Shown here: one piece after another, positions 44,871 to 56,845 of the stretch
Layout: each line of letters begins with the position of its first letter
How positions within the stretch are numbered: the stretch's first letter is position 1
NCBI GenBank assembly: GCA_019925795.1
Contig: CM034315.1
Span: forward strand, 31,068,446 to 31,132,445
Direction: 5' to 3'
DNA: 64,000 nucleotides
DNA from: Dendrobium chrysotoxum
Lineage: Eukaryota > Streptophyta > Magnoliopsida > Asparagales > Orchidaceae
The notes under the pieces: model-generated
Seen by the model: only the letters and a program-made list of their open reading frames with translations
Database searches by the model: none
What the model was told of the DNA's origin: nothing
Position numbers and translations under genes: made by a program

Positions 44871-46103
44871 TTCTTATCGATTCCTTTTTAAATGGATAAG
44901 GATGAGCCAATCTCTCTTTTAAAGAAATCGGGTAAGGCTCCATGGTAGACTGAGGGGTTACCTAAAATGGTTGAGGTTTTTTAATTTGCTGGGCTGGAGG
45001 ACCACTAGACTGAGGAATAGCTTGTTTCTTCCCTTTATTAGCTGTGGACACCATAACAGCTCTCTTTTTAAAAGATTTCACTAGCTTATTAGTCTTCTTC
45101 TCCTCTAAAGCCTCTTTTTGGAATGACATTTTGAAAGCCTCTTCCTGTAGATTATTAGCTTTATTAAGAAGTTTTTCAAAAGTTTTAATAGTGAATCCCT
45201 TCAATAGAAAAGCAATAGGCCTATGGATATTCTTTATAAAAATTTCTGCTACATGTTGCTATTGTAATTAAGGTTCACATTTCATCGAGAGATTTCACCA
45301 TCTCAAGATGTAGTCAACCAAAGACTCTCCTGGTTTTTGTTTCTCAACAACAAGATCAGTTATGATTACTCTCTATTGAGCTCCCGAGAATATCTTTAAG
45401 AATAGACCCTCAAGCTCTATGCGTATTTTCACTGAACCATTTGGTAGATCTACGTACCACTTGAAGGTAATACCAGAAAGACTACTGATAAATTGGCAAA
45501 ATAGTAGAGCATTTGACCCACCTGCATTGCATCAGCTTACACAGAAGTGGGCCAAATGTTGTCTCGGGTTTTCTAAGACACAAAAAATCTTAAAAGAAGG
45601 TACACAAAGCCCTTTGGATAAGGAACTTGGTCATATTCTTTGGGGTAGGGCCTACCCTTTGGAATAGACATAGTTCCTTGAGAATAAGCTAAGGCCTTCC
45701 TTACATGTGTCTCAACTATCTATTTGATATCTATCTGAGGTTGAGCTGGGAGAACTAGGAGAACTGTAGGTTGAATATACTGAACTACTGGTTGAACAGG
45801 GGGAATTGGTACTAGCTCAAGAACTTGTAGATTTAATTTTGGTTGTCTACTCTGATCAGCTACTGATTTAATTATAAGTTATGGCAGGTCAGACTGAGAT
45901 TGCTAAGTCTTCATTAACTGATCCTGCATTTCCTTAAGCTGCAGGGACATCTCAGTAATATGTGTCTCTAGATTTTTGATATGTTGGCCATCATCTCTTA
46001 CCTTTATAGATTCATCTAACCTAAGAGCTATTGAACTCTCTTCCTTACTAGGATGGGGTTTTGAAGGCTCAACGTCCTTAGATAATGCTCGAGTCTCAAC
46101 CAT
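44871..46103 (-). pseudogene. Gypsy gag 5' part of element D (decayed)
   Basis: From the ATG at 46103: MVETRALSKDVEPSKPHPSK, then a probable coiled coil (HIKNLETHITEMSLQLKEMQ). After stops come the Pro-rich GRPYPKEYDQVPYPKGF segment, EKQKPGESLVDYILRW near 45350-45290 (the conserved retrotransposon gag region) and a basic open piece at 45204-44962 (FEKLLNKANNLQEEAFKMSF). The gene is split at 44870 by the Helitron. The product would form the particle that packages element RNA. Confidence 0.78.
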
Positions 46104-47560
46104 ACAAATATTTCCTACTGACTATTGTTCTAAGAACAAATCATCTATTTTTGGATCAAAGGCTTCGATCACCTTCTTCTTGAGAGTTTCATAGATATCC
46201 TAGACTACCACATCAACTGATCTGCCATCAATCGCTTCTGAGTCGATCGGTGAATATCCTTTGAATTTGAGTACTTAGTTAAGTTCTTCTCCTTCTAACT
46301 TAGAGAGAATCTATTCAACTTTAATATCCTCCTCTGTGACTATTTTTATTACTAGCTAGTTTAGCATCTCTTCATCAACATGTAAAACTATCTCCTCCCC
46401 TCTGACTATCCCATGGTCGGTAGTCATGAGGGTGACATCCTTAATAGTTAGAGAGACATCCACCACAATTGGTGATAAAGGAGTTTGGAGAGTTAAAGCT
46501 CTAATATCAACAAGGGTAGAGTCCTCACCTCCCTGAACAGGGAGCTGGGGGACATCAACTAGTGGTAATCAAAACTATCTTAAATCTGTATCCTAATAGA
46601 TTTACTCAATTTCTTTGGTATGTAGTGCTTTTCAAGTGACATGGGCCTCTTGCCCTTCACATTTATTGATTTTAAATCTTCAATAACCTCTTTAGATTTC
46701 ACTATCACAGAGACCAACTTGGAAAATATAAAAGGGATTGGCGGTCTACCACTATGAGGGTGACCCCTACCAGATCCCGTTAAAACTATTTCCTCTATCT
46801 TTATAGATGGGAGGCGAGGCACCTTGTGATATCTGTCCACCAAAATAAAAGTGGCAGACTGTTTAACAAATTTTTTGTTCCTCCACACTGGCTGAGGAGT
46901 TAAGTTCTTTGCTTTATACTTCTCTTCCTTTAAAACTTCCTTTTCAAATTTATGCGAGATCACCGCTTTCAGGTGTTTCATGTATTGTTCTTTTGTTTGG
47001 CCAACTTGGGTGGCACAAGTATGGATGATGTTCCTTAACATTCTAGCTTTTAGAGTTTGCTTCTCCTTCAGAGACCGCTTAACAGTGTAATCTACCAGAT
47101 ACGACAGAGTGCTAGCTATCCTGGCAGCTCTCTTCTCCCCTGTAGCAGCTATGAGGGGGTAGAAATGACTTCCTTTCGGGAGTGGAGAAGAGGCAGGGAT
47201 TGGCAGCCCCTTGGCAGCCTCAGGTTCAACTTTAGTTAAGGCCTTCTCGACCATCTTCCTTGATTTAGTGATCTTATTCCTCACCCTCCTGAAACAGTTC
47301 TTCCTAGCATTCTTACTAAAAGATCCTTTCTCAAACATGGAACTGACTTCAATATCAGTAACAGCTTTCTATTCCTTGTCCTCCTGAATAGAAGGTATAG
47401 TAGGTACAGGGGTGACAACTGCCTCCATTTTAAGAATTGGGGGAACGACAGTCCCCGCCCCTACTACTAACTTGACTAAAGGAGCATCCTTATCATTTTT
47501 AGCAATGTGGTCAACAATTGTGTTTCCATTAACAGACAACATTAGGGAGTTAAATCCCAT
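46104..47560 (-). pseudogene. ORF upstream of gag in element D (Ogre-type ORF1)
   Basis: From the ATG at 47560 (MGFNSLMLSVNGNTIVDHI) a frame of about 327 codons runs to 46580 with a single in-frame TAG at 47366-47368. The middle is very basic (KNCFRRVRNKITKSRKMVEKALTK) and the C-terminal part is KGKRPMSLEKHYIPKKLSK. After a frameshift near 46570 a further acidic stretch (LTIKDVTLMTTDHGIVRGEE, FDPKIDDLFLEQ) reaches 46110 with a few stops. An extra ORF before gag is a known feature of Ogre elements. Its function is unknown. Confidence 0.68.
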
Positions 47561-48838
47561 TCTAAACTGGATTGTACTAGTGTGAATCAGTTCTTCAATA
47601 TAGAGATTTTAGTCAACAGAGAAAGAAACTTTTCGGCTATTTCAAAGGGTTGATTTATCTACGATTTGAAAAGAGAAGATTTGAATTAGAATCTTGGATT
47701 TGAAATTAGAAAAGAAATGTATAGCGAATTATAGGAATTATAATCTGATATGCAACGATAAAGTATAGAAGTTAAGTTTAATTTGAAGATAATTTGAATT
47801 TTTGTTGTATATGTTTTACTACAAGAGAATGTTGTAGAAAACATATAGCAATGGCAATTTGGATTGGATTTGAATATTTTTGAAAAGAAGTTTGAATTTT
47901 GAAAGTTGAAAGATTTTACTTTGAAGATTTAGAACTGGATCTCCCCTGAATTTCAAAACTCAACATGTTGAATATGGACTCAACATCAAGGTTTACAGGG
48001 AAATCAAGGGGTTTCAGCTTGACTTTTACCTTCTAGATTGACTCAGGGGTAAAAATGTCAGAGTCTTGATTTGAAAAAATTAAAATTTGAATTTGATTTT
48101 GGAAAGGATTGAACTTGTATTGTCATTAAACTAAAAGAAAGTGTTATAAAAAAACATATGACAATGATTATTGAAATTGAATAATTTTGGAAGGAGATTT
48201 GTAAATCTGACAGCATCTCCCCTTATTTTTGAAACTCAATTCATTGAATTTACATTCAACATAGAGGTTTACAAATTTTAGGGGAAAGATTATAAGAAGT
48301 TGACTCGACTCTTTCACCCCAACAAATTATTTAGGATTGAAATGTCAAAAATTAACTTTGTTAAAGGGATTGAGGTTTTGAATTGAATTTGAAAAACAAG
48401 TCTATATTCTTTCACAAATACTAAACTATAAGACATTTAGTTTGATATGTAATGATAAAATATAGAAATCAATTGGGATTTAAAAAAGATTGAATTTGGC
48501 TAGAGAATCAAAACTTTGATTCTGAAGTTGAAGGATCTCCTATTATGAAACTTAGCACGCTATTTGTTGATTTAAGCATGTGGGTTTCTAACTTCTATAG
48601 GAAGATTTTGAGGGGTTTGGCTTGACTCTTTCACTCTACCAATGGACTTGGAGGCAAAATGTCAAAACCAGACATAGAAGGAGGTTTCCTACAATCACCT
48701 CTCTTTTAACATCTCTTATTGATGTTGGCCACATCACCCAAGGATGAAATGGGTAGAGGGACCAATGGAAGGAAGGGTAGTCAAAACTACTAATATAATA
48801 AAATTTTTACCTCTATTAAAGATGGAGAGGGAGAGAAC
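47561..48838 (-). repeat. Untranslated leader of element D with threefold degenerate repeat
   Basis: No ORF. Blocks of about 280-320 bp recur, marked by 'ggatctcccctgaatttcaaaactca' (near 47937), 'gcatctccccttatttttgaaactca' (near 48212) and 'ggatctcctattatgaaactta' (near 48532), each followed by 'gggtttcagcttgactttt'-like and 'gatttgaa' sequence. Confidence 0.65.
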
Positions 48839-48856
48839 TCCCCAGTGGAGTCACCA
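48839..48856 (-). other. Primer-binding site of element D
   Basis: Minus strand TGGTGACTCCACTGGGGA, 12 bases inside the LTR end at 48869. The TGGYGACTC..CTGGGGA pattern is what I recall at the start of the leader in Ogre/Tat elements. I have not matched it to a particular tRNA. Confidence 0.7.
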
Positions 48857-48868
48857 TTTTATTTTATT

Positions 48869-50533
48869 TGTTTAAAAAATATTATTTTTGAAAAACGTTA
48901 ATTATCTTTGGGTGATTTAATTTCTTAAATTTTAACTTTGAAATTAAATACATCATTATAAATGATATATCATCTCAGGAGATTAGCATACCATTCCTTA
49001 AGGGGTTTAATTTATAGGATTAAAATTTCATCCTGATTATCATAGTCAAATTCATGCAAGAACTACATATGACCTCAAAAAGTCAAAATGATTATTTACT
49101 CAGGTATTTAACTATAATAATTTTGATAAGTTATCATTAATTTAATAGTTAAAGTTACAACAATAATTGATATATCTTCATGAGGGAAGAAGATATCCGT
49201 CATTATTGATTGTTTGAAAATGAAGATAATAATCATTGATTTTTACTTAAATTTTCCCAAAGATAATTAATTAAGGCTTTAAAAAATTAATTTTAAAAAT
49301 TTGATCTCGGTTTCTAAATATCCTATGAGCACAAGACCTCGCAGTTAATTACATCGTAGGAACTGTAATTTTCTATGAATAATCTTGCTTAAAATAGCGA
49401 TAAAAATTTTATTTTTAGATTTTAAAGTTTCATATCAAGGGAGGTGAGGATTGAAAATCCAACCGGGATTGGATCGAGATGAGTACTTATTTCTAGAGGC
49501 CAAAGTAAGAATGGAAGGAGATGCTTTGGGATTATGAAATAATTCAGAAACACCTCAATCTACCCTATATGTTGGGCTTAAATTTGAATTGAAAGATATT
49601 TAAGTTTGAATTGTCAATTTTATTAGAAAATTGGGATTCAATTTCCAAAGGTAGAGGTCTTATAGCCGAAGCCTGCCTCAGAACCTAAGTATAAATTGGG
49701 TACTAAAAATTAGTCACATGAACTTAACTAATGCAATACAAGATCTAAACTTACCCCGGCCTGGATTGAGGAACCAACTAACCACCTAAATAATTCAAAA
49801 CCATGAGTCCAGACTTTTTTGTTAGAGTGGTAGGGACGTTTGATTAAGTTAAGTTTTGAGAATAGGGCTGACATCTAGAGCAGTCCTTAGTTGGCAGTTT
49901 TACTTATGTTGGATAATATGAAACTTAAAGTAAATGCAATTAAATTTTTTGACTCATTTTAATTTATTTCTAATGTAGTGCATGCTAGCTGACTCAATGA
50001 ATGCTTAAATCATTTATGAAGTAATTTTAAAAGGGCTTAAAAATAGGATTTTCCCTAAAGATTGCACAAATTCCCCTTGATAGATCTGCACCTTCATAGG
50101 CCAGGTGGTCTGCCAGAACACGTAGGCAATGAACTGCCTAACAAAGAAAAGAAAGTGTAACAAGTATGCTATGAGAAATCTCAGTGATCCCAGGCTTACT
50201 TCTTAAAAGTGCTAGAGTTTCTATGTTATCTTAAAAATTTTAATTTAATTAAAGTAGAAAATGTTTTAACGATCCCTCATAAGCCTCAGATCAGGTTCCA
50301 GGAAAAATCAAAGATTGACATGCAAAAGCGCTAAAAAATCTACTAAAAATATGTAATCCTATATCACAAATCAACTCATCAATTATTAATTAAATCAATT
50401 AATATTCAAATTAAAAGTCCATATGATAAGTGCCACTTAATATTACAACTCAGGGTCTACAAAAAGTAAAGTGGCCGGGTGCCACTGATAACAGCCTGGA
50501 TTCTACTCCTAAGACTCAAGTGAATTTGAATTT
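48869..50533 (-). repeat. 5' LTR of element D, right end cut by the LINE
   Basis: The minus-strand end ...TTTTTTAAACA is at 48869, matching 23012. It is collinear with 23012 to about 25000, including agcatgcactacattag-like and ggcacttatcatatggac landmarks, but with many substitutions. It has one copy of the block that is duplicated in the 3' LTR. Similarity stops at about 50533, where LINE sequence starts; the remaining LTR is expected beyond element F, outside the window. Confidence 0.8.
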
Positions 50534-50574
50534 CCTTCTTTCCCGTTCTTAGTGAGAGAAACTCCTATTAAAAT

Positions 50575-52591
50575 TTGAATCAACAATTTTCACCAGCTAC
50601 TAACCCCTCCTCCTCTTATGTTCCTATTCATAGATGTTCTTGGGAATCACCTCTAGTTATTAGAGATATAACTGATGAGATGAAAATCTATGATTTTCGG
50701 AAGAATAATTGTTACCCTGGTACGGGTATAGATCCAATTGTAGAAAATGTAGATTTCTCATCCATTATATCTCGTAGTAAAGATTGCATAGTTCAAATGA
50801 ATGATTTTGAAGCCTCATCTACCGGATTAAATCTGAAAGTCAATAGATTTTTGAAATTGTGTACCAATATTCTTGAAGCTAATATTTCTCCATCCTTTGC
50901 GTAAGTGATTTCTTCTTCTAGTGTATCCTCGGATTTTAATGCGATAGCAAATTTGTTTAGAGATAATTTTGGTCCAGATTCTTCTGGTACAGATGTTGAG
51001 CCAGTCATTGGTAAAGATGGAGTTAATAAGACTGACTCTTTTAAGCCAAGGGAGATTGTTAATGCATGGAGGAAACCGAATATCAAGATTATTAATCCTC
51101 CTGATAATGTTGAAATGACTAAAGATTGAGTGGAGTTCAAAATCTATCTGGATGATGAAAAGGCTAATATTCATAGGCTTCATAACTCTATTATGTTAAA
51201 AGTCTTTGTCAATTCTATCCCGTTTTCTATCATTAGTACTGAGCTTCAAAGACAATGGACTCATTTAGGTGCATTTCCCCTAACTAACTTAGGAATAGAT
51301 TGGATGTTATGTTCTTTTCATTCTGATGAAGTTATCCAGGTTATTTTGAGTTGAGGACCTTGGTTTGTTGCTGGGCATATCATTTGTATGGAAGAATGGA
51401 CTCCAAGGTTTTGAACTTTATCTATGAAAAATTTATTTTCTCCTGTATGGATTCGATTGCCATATTTACCTTTATTCTGTTGGGATGAAATTAACATTGC
51501 TAGAATTTCATCAAAATTTGGTAAACCATTGTTCTTGGATGGCAATATATTTAATTGGGGTTGAAGAGAATTTTCAAGAATATGTGTTCATATCAACATT
51601 GATGAAAAGCTCCACAAGGTGTATGGGTTGAAGGTAGCTCCGGTCATTTTTTTCCAAAAACTGTAATATGAAAAAATTTCATCACTGTATTTCCATTGTG
51701 GTAGAATTGGACATATTTCATAAGGGTGTAGGTTGAATAATATCCAAAGAAGGTGGACTTCATTATTAATGGGAATACTGACAAACTCTTTGGGGGTAGA
51801 TTCTATGAATTCTGCTAATCTGATTGTTGGAAATGGAAATAACAATCCTGAATCTATTCCTATTAAGGGCGTAAAGGAAGAGGATGATGAATGTGGTTTG
51901 TGGATTCACGTTAATTATGGCAAGAAGAGAATAATTTATCTTAACAAAACAAAGTCTACTGCTATTCCATCGGGAGTTAAACATGTTGAGAAAATCATTG
52001 CTAAAACTAAATGAATGTTGGAGGATAAGCCTCTCGCTATTCTAAAGAGTTCGGTGGTAAAGAATGTGCTAAATGATGCTTTGGATGGTAACGATAATAA
52101 GGTTGATAAATTTTGAAAGGTGCTGGTGATTGTGCAGATGTTTATGTAAATCTTAATTAGAAGGATACTCTTCTACTGTAACTGGGTGCAATCGAGAATG
52201 CTAAATCTGATGATGATCCTGATCCGTTGGAAGAGGGGGAATGTCTTCCTGTACTTGCTGCTAATGGAGATGAAGAAGTTGATGCTATTCATGTTATTCA
52301 ACCTAAGCCTATTAGTGAAGAAGCTGAAAGATTAATCATACTTCTTTTATGAATGGGAAAGATGTTATGATTGACTCAAAGGTATCAATTTCCAATCCTG
52401 AAGATTTTTCTATTTTAAATAATTCTCAGAGTGCTCTGTCTAAAAAGAAGAATGTTGATTCTAATCCTAAAGTTTCTTCTAATCTGAAGAATGACGTTAA
52501 GAAGTTTGGATCTCTGAAGAGTAGTCTTAGAGGTAGAAGAGGAGGGGATAAGGTGAATGGTACTGGGAGAAATTCCCCATTACTTTCTTAA
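50575..52591 (+). pseudogene. LINE ORF1: DUF4283-type RNA-binding protein (decayed)
   Basis: The frame starts MNQQFSPATNPSSSY. The DUF4283-type region spans about 51130-51650 (MLKVFVNSIPFSIISTELQR, WMLCSFHSDEVIQVI, GPWFVAGHIICMEEW, WIRLPYLPLFCWDEINI). A degenerate CCHC knuckle (YFHCGRIGHIS*GC) is near 51688-51730. An acidic/Ser-rich tail ends in a Lys/Arg-rich RGRRGGDKVNGTG before the TAA at 52589-52591. It has in-frame stops at several places, many at former Trp or Gln codons. ORF1 proteins of this type bind element RNA. Confidence 0.8.
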
Positions 52592-53317
52592 TGTCGCCTT
52601 TGCTTTTTTGGAATTATAGGGGAACTAAAAAAAAGAAGCTTCCCATTACATAAGGAGTGTGATTAAAGAGAATGGTTTGCTCTTTGTAAGTCTTGTGGCA
52701 ACAAAATTGGGTTTTATGGATAGAAATGAAGTTAATAGAATTATTATGAGTAGTTGGAATTTCTTTCAGGTTGATGCTAAAGGTACTTCTGGTGGAATTC
52801 TTGCTCTGTGGAAGAGTAATATATCTTCCTTTACTGTTCTTAATTCATCGAGTCAATGTATTATTGGGAAATTAATTGATCTGAAAGGAGTTACATGGAC
52901 TATTGCTATAATTTATGGGAAAAAGGATTTGTATGAAAGAAGGAATCTTTGGGAGATGGTTGAAGGTTATTTGTCTGTAGCGGATCCTTGTATTATTGGG
53001 GGAGATTTTAACTGCATCCTCTCCAAAAATGAAAAAAAAAAGGAGGTAAAATATTTATGTTCTCAAAAGGGCCATAAGAGATGATGGATTTTTTAAATAG
53101 GAATGATTTTCATGACATTGGGTCTAGGGGACCCAAGTTTACATGGTGTAATAACAAAGAGGGACTTGCTTATATCTGGGAGAGGCTAGATAGAATTTGT
53201 CTCAATTCTAAAGCTTTGGGTCTTATTCCATTTGCAGTTATTAATCATTTGGCTAGAGTTGCTTTGGGCCACTGTCCTATTCTTCTCAATCTTCTTAATA
53301 AGAATGTCTATATTTAG
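52591..53317 (+). pseudogene. LINE ORF2 endonuclease domain (decayed)
   Basis: The ATG at 52591-52593 overlaps the ORF1 stop as TAATG, and MSPLLFWNYRG fits the usual ORF2 start (SWNCRG). Frames shift near 52630. The segment at 52659-53084 shows FFQVDAKGTSGGILALWKS, TWTIAIIYG and the PCIIGGDFNCIL motif of exonuclease/endonuclease/phosphatase enzymes. The segment at 53081-53317 shows GSRGPKFTWCNNKEG and ERLDRICLNSKA, and the late LGHCPIL in place of SDHCPI. The domain nicks target DNA. Confidence 0.83.
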
Positions 53318-55130
53318 AAATCTATTAAATTTGAAAATGTGTGGTGTTCTTATGATGCATCTTGGGGTGTGGTTAAGAAAGCTTTCAAAAACTTAATTAT
53401 GGAAGAGCTTCGGATATCCTCCGAAGAAAGATAACAAGATCTCTTAAATGTCTTTTTTATTGGAGCAAAAAGAGACTACAAGATTTAAATAAATTGAAAG
53501 ATGAATTGTAAGCAGATGTTTTGACTTTGTAAGAGGAGGAGAGTGTGAATGGTCTTAGCCTAGATAAGCTTTCTATTTTGAGAATGAAAGTTCATGAACT
53601 TAATGTTACTCTAGCTAGACTATCGACATGGTGGAGGCAACATTCAAGAGCTCAATGGTTGGAGGAAGGAGACAACAATTCAAGGTTCTTTTATAATTTT
53701 GCTAATGTTAGAAGTAATGGAAATTTCATTCATCAAATAAAAAACTTAAGTGGAGAAATTATAATTGATCCTAACGGTATTCAAACAATTTGTGAAGATT
53801 TCTTTATGCATAAATGGAAAAATAGGGGGTGTTCTCTGGATGGTTGGCCGAAGATGAAATTGGGCAGGATGTTGAATGAAGATCAAAAGAAGATGCTAAT
53901 GGTATGATTTCAAAAGCAAGAGTTGGTTTCTATGGTTATGAAGATGGATAATAATAAGTCTCCGAGAAATGATGGGGTGAACTCTTTCTTTTTCAAGTCC
54001 TTTTGGAGCATTATTCATGTGGAGGTATGGAATGCGGTAACCGCTTTCTTTGAATCGGGAAGTATGCGAGAAGAATGGAAAGAGATATTGGTGGTCTTGA
54101 TCCCAAAGGTCAGCAATGCTAATGAAGTTAAGAAGTTTAGAACAATAAGTTTATGTCAAACTGTATACAAAGTGGTGGCTGGTATGATCTGGTATAGATT
54201 GAAGGGAAGTATTCCAAGTACAACAAATGGCATTTGTTCTAGGTAGATCTATTTCTGATAATTGTCTTCTTGCTCATGAGATTGTTAATAAGCTTAGATT
54301 CTCAAAATCTAAGCTTGGGTTTATGATGCTTAAACTTGATATGGAACAAGCCTATGATAGCATGTGTTGGGAGACATTGCATCAGGTCCTCTTAATTATG
54401 GGTTTCCTGGAGATGTTTATTAAAGTGATTATTTAGTGTGTAACACATCTGAAGTTTTTTATTATTGTAAATGGGAGAAGAAGTAAATGGATCCATGCTG
54501 AATGTGGATTTAGACAAGGATGTCCACTGTCTTTGGGCTTTTCATCTTGTGTTTGTAGTTGCTATCTAAATCTTTTTAGGAGAGAGGGCAGGAGTTTAGC
54601 ATTAGAATTGCACCTAACACCCCCAAAGTTTCCCACCTATTATATGTTGATGATGTAATGATAGTTGCCAAAGCTTCTTCATCCAATGCTAAATTCATTA
54701 ACAAGATTATGTCAGATTACTGCAGTTTGATGGGACAAAGGATTTATCAAAATAAATCAGTGGTAATGTTTGGGAATTTTGTCTCTCGGAGGGTTCAAAG
54801 GAAAGTAGGAAGGATTCTAGGCTTTCATAAAGTTAAGGAACTCTTTTATCTTGGTGTTAAGTTAGCTACTAAAAGGTTAAAATATGCAGATTATAATTTT
54901 ATTCTTAGTAAAGCCATGAGTGAGCTTAATACTTAGGGCTTGCGGTCTTTGTCATTGACTAGAAAAATCTCATTGGTGAAGTTGGTTTATTCTTCTATTC
55001 CTCTTTTCACCCTGACTCATTCATTGGTACCAAAGAGTATACTCAATAATATTGATAAGTGTTGTAGGAACTTTCTATGGCATAAGGAACAAGGAAGAAG
55101 AGAAATGCACTACATTTCTTAGGAGACTCT
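53318..55130 (+). pseudogene. LINE ORF2 reverse transcriptase (decayed)
   Basis: WWRQHSRAQWLEEGDNNSRFF at about 53630-53690 precedes RT. MKMDNNKSPRNDGVNSFFFKSFW, ILVVLIPKV and FRTISLCQTVYKVVAGMI at 53940-54200 form the first RT motifs. Then FVLGRSISDNCLLAHE, LKLDMEQAYDSMCW (catalytic Asp), GFRQGCPLS and, at 54643-54654, YVDD intact. Frame changes near 54230 and 54440-54640 break it. Thumb-like segments run to 55122 (LSLTRKISLVKLVYSSIP). Confidence 0.87.
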
Positions 55131-55915
55131 TCGTAAATCAGTTGATCAAGGAGGTTTGGTTATTCATGGGGCTGCTCAAAGATAAGGCCCTTTGAGAGCT
55201 CAAATTGCATGGAACTTTATTCAGAACTAGAATTCTTTTCTTAGCAAGATTATTGTAGCTAAGTATGGGAATGAGATTTAGAAGGAAGATGCAAGGTGAA
55301 ACTCATCCACAACATGGCGTATTATCAAAGATGGTGCTACTTCCTTGAAGCAAATTGTCAGATGGAGAATTTCAAATGGGGATTCTATTAGTATTCTAAA
55401 TGATACTTGGATATTAAATAGATGTTTGAATAAATGTCCATCCATGTTCAATATATAAGAGATAAATGATAAATAAGTTTCTGCATTACTGGACGATAAT
55501 GGTGACTGGAATAAGGAGGCTATGCATAACTTCTTCTCAGAAGACTTGGTAGAATTAATTTTTTGAATTCCTGTAGATAAAGAGTTGAAGCAAGACCAAT
55601 TGGAGCTAGTTGTAAATATTAATGGAAATTCAATAGCTGTGTTGGCATTCTAGGTTGGGAATAATCAAAATGATGGTATTAACATCAAGTGGATGAAGAA
55701 ATTAAAACTAACTCCTAAAGTAACATTATTTTGGTGGAGGCTTATGAATAAGGCATTACCTAGTAACCGTTGGATGAAAAATAGGAGACTTCAAGATTCC
55801 AGCATATGTTTTAGAGGTTGCAATGAAAATGAAGGCAACAATCATATTGTTATAAAATGTCCTAAGTTACTAGAAATCTTTCAAGTTCTAGAATGGTGGT
55901 ATTCAATTGCAAATC
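55131..55915 (+). pseudogene. LINE ORF2 C-terminal region with zf-RVT domain, 3' truncated
   Basis: After stop-rich sequence, the open piece from 55693 reads LKLTPKVTLFWWRLMNKALPSNRWMKNR, then C-F-R-G-C and NHIVIKCPKLLEI. This matches the zinc-binding zf-RVT domain of plant LINE ORF2. The reading continues by chance into LTR sequence after 55915. Confidence 0.82.
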
Positions 55916-56199
55916 TGAATTCAAGCATTATAATTTTTTATGATAACAAAAATTCCTGTCACTACTGCACATCTGTTTAGTTGCCCTACCTACTAACGTT
56001 TTAGGTCCACAAGATTAGTTTCAATTCAAGTCAGCTCAAGATTGGATAGATTAGGACTGATTCAGTCTGTAACTTTTTAATTCCAATTGTTTTTACTTTT
56101 TCTTGAGTTAAATGTAATAAGGTGGATCCTGATGCTAAGTAACCTTGTACACACACACTCAGGGGGAGAAGTTTGGTAAGTCTGAGGGTTTTCTGTGTT

Positions 56200-56845
56200 T
56201 TTGATCATATTATACTAGAAGATCCAAAATCATTTTGGATGATTAGTTAAAAATGGAAAACCTAATTAGGGCATATGGGTTAAGTAAAACTGATTAGGCA
56301 GATCATCCTGGATGATCCTCCCATCATCTTGGATGATATGTTTAAATTCAAAAATCAGCAGCCAATCACATTTTAGGCAATATTCTATTTTGTATATTTT
56401 GAACTAATCATATAGGATGATCTTGATTGTCATGAAAGATTCATTATAATCTTGCCTAAAATAATCCCTTGATTAGGAGACTAATTATGGCTAAATTACC
56501 AATCACATCGTACAGGATAATCGAGCTGATCATCCTAGACAATCCTTTATATTTTGTGGGATGATCACCAATCATCCTGGATGAAAACCATTATTTTCTT
56601 CTAATCATCCAGGATATCATCCTAGACGTCCAAAAATTTTGCCTGGATGATTTTTTGATTGCAACTCAAAATAAACTGATCATCCCGGATGATTGTGTAA
56701 TCATCCTAGACAAAAACCCTTATTTTCTTCTAATCATACATGATATCATCCTGGATGTCCCGAATGTTTGTATAGATGATTTGTCAATTGCCACTCAATT
56801 TGAACTGATCATCCTAGACAATCATATAATCATCCTAGGTGATAT
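56200..56845. repeat. Palindrome cluster in U3 of F's LTR, ATCATCC/GGATGAT version
   Basis: Repeated words such as atcatcctggatgat (near 56305 and 56570), atcatcccggatgat (near 56681) and gatcatcctagacaatc (near 56528 and 56804). In B and C the same positions carry atcgtactgtacgat. The symmetry is kept while the arms differ. Confidence 0.78.

Larger units (their letters stand above)
23012..50533 (-). mobile_element. Giant Ty3/gypsy element D, Tat/Ogre-like, with nested insertions
   Basis: Minus-strand gypsy element. From right to left: partial 5' LTR, primer-binding site (48856-48839), leader, an ORF upstream of gag, gag, protease, RT, RNase H plus an archaeal-type RNase H, integrase (to 32139), a long repeat-rich 3' region, and the 3' LTR ending at 23012. 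The order PR-RT-RH-INT defines gypsy. The extra RNase H and an ORF before gag point to the Tat/Ogre group, whose members often exceed 20 kb. About 21 kb remains here after subtracting the Helitron. It is heavily mutated. Confidence 0.82.
50534..55915 (+). mobile_element. L1-like LINE E inserted in D's LTR
   Basis: Non-LTR retrotransposon with ORF1 (DUF4283 plus CCHC knuckle) and ORF2 (endonuclease, RT, zf-RVT) in the order of plant L1 elements. The 3' end, including any poly(A), is missing because copia element F begins at 55916. Numerous stops and frameshifts show that it is inactive. Target duplications cannot be seen, since one end is outside the window. Confidence 0.88.

Noticed and set aside
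50827..51183. Minus-strand ORFs opposite LINE ORF1
   Set aside because: They are shadows of the ORF1 coding strand, which has recognisable DUF4283-type sequence.
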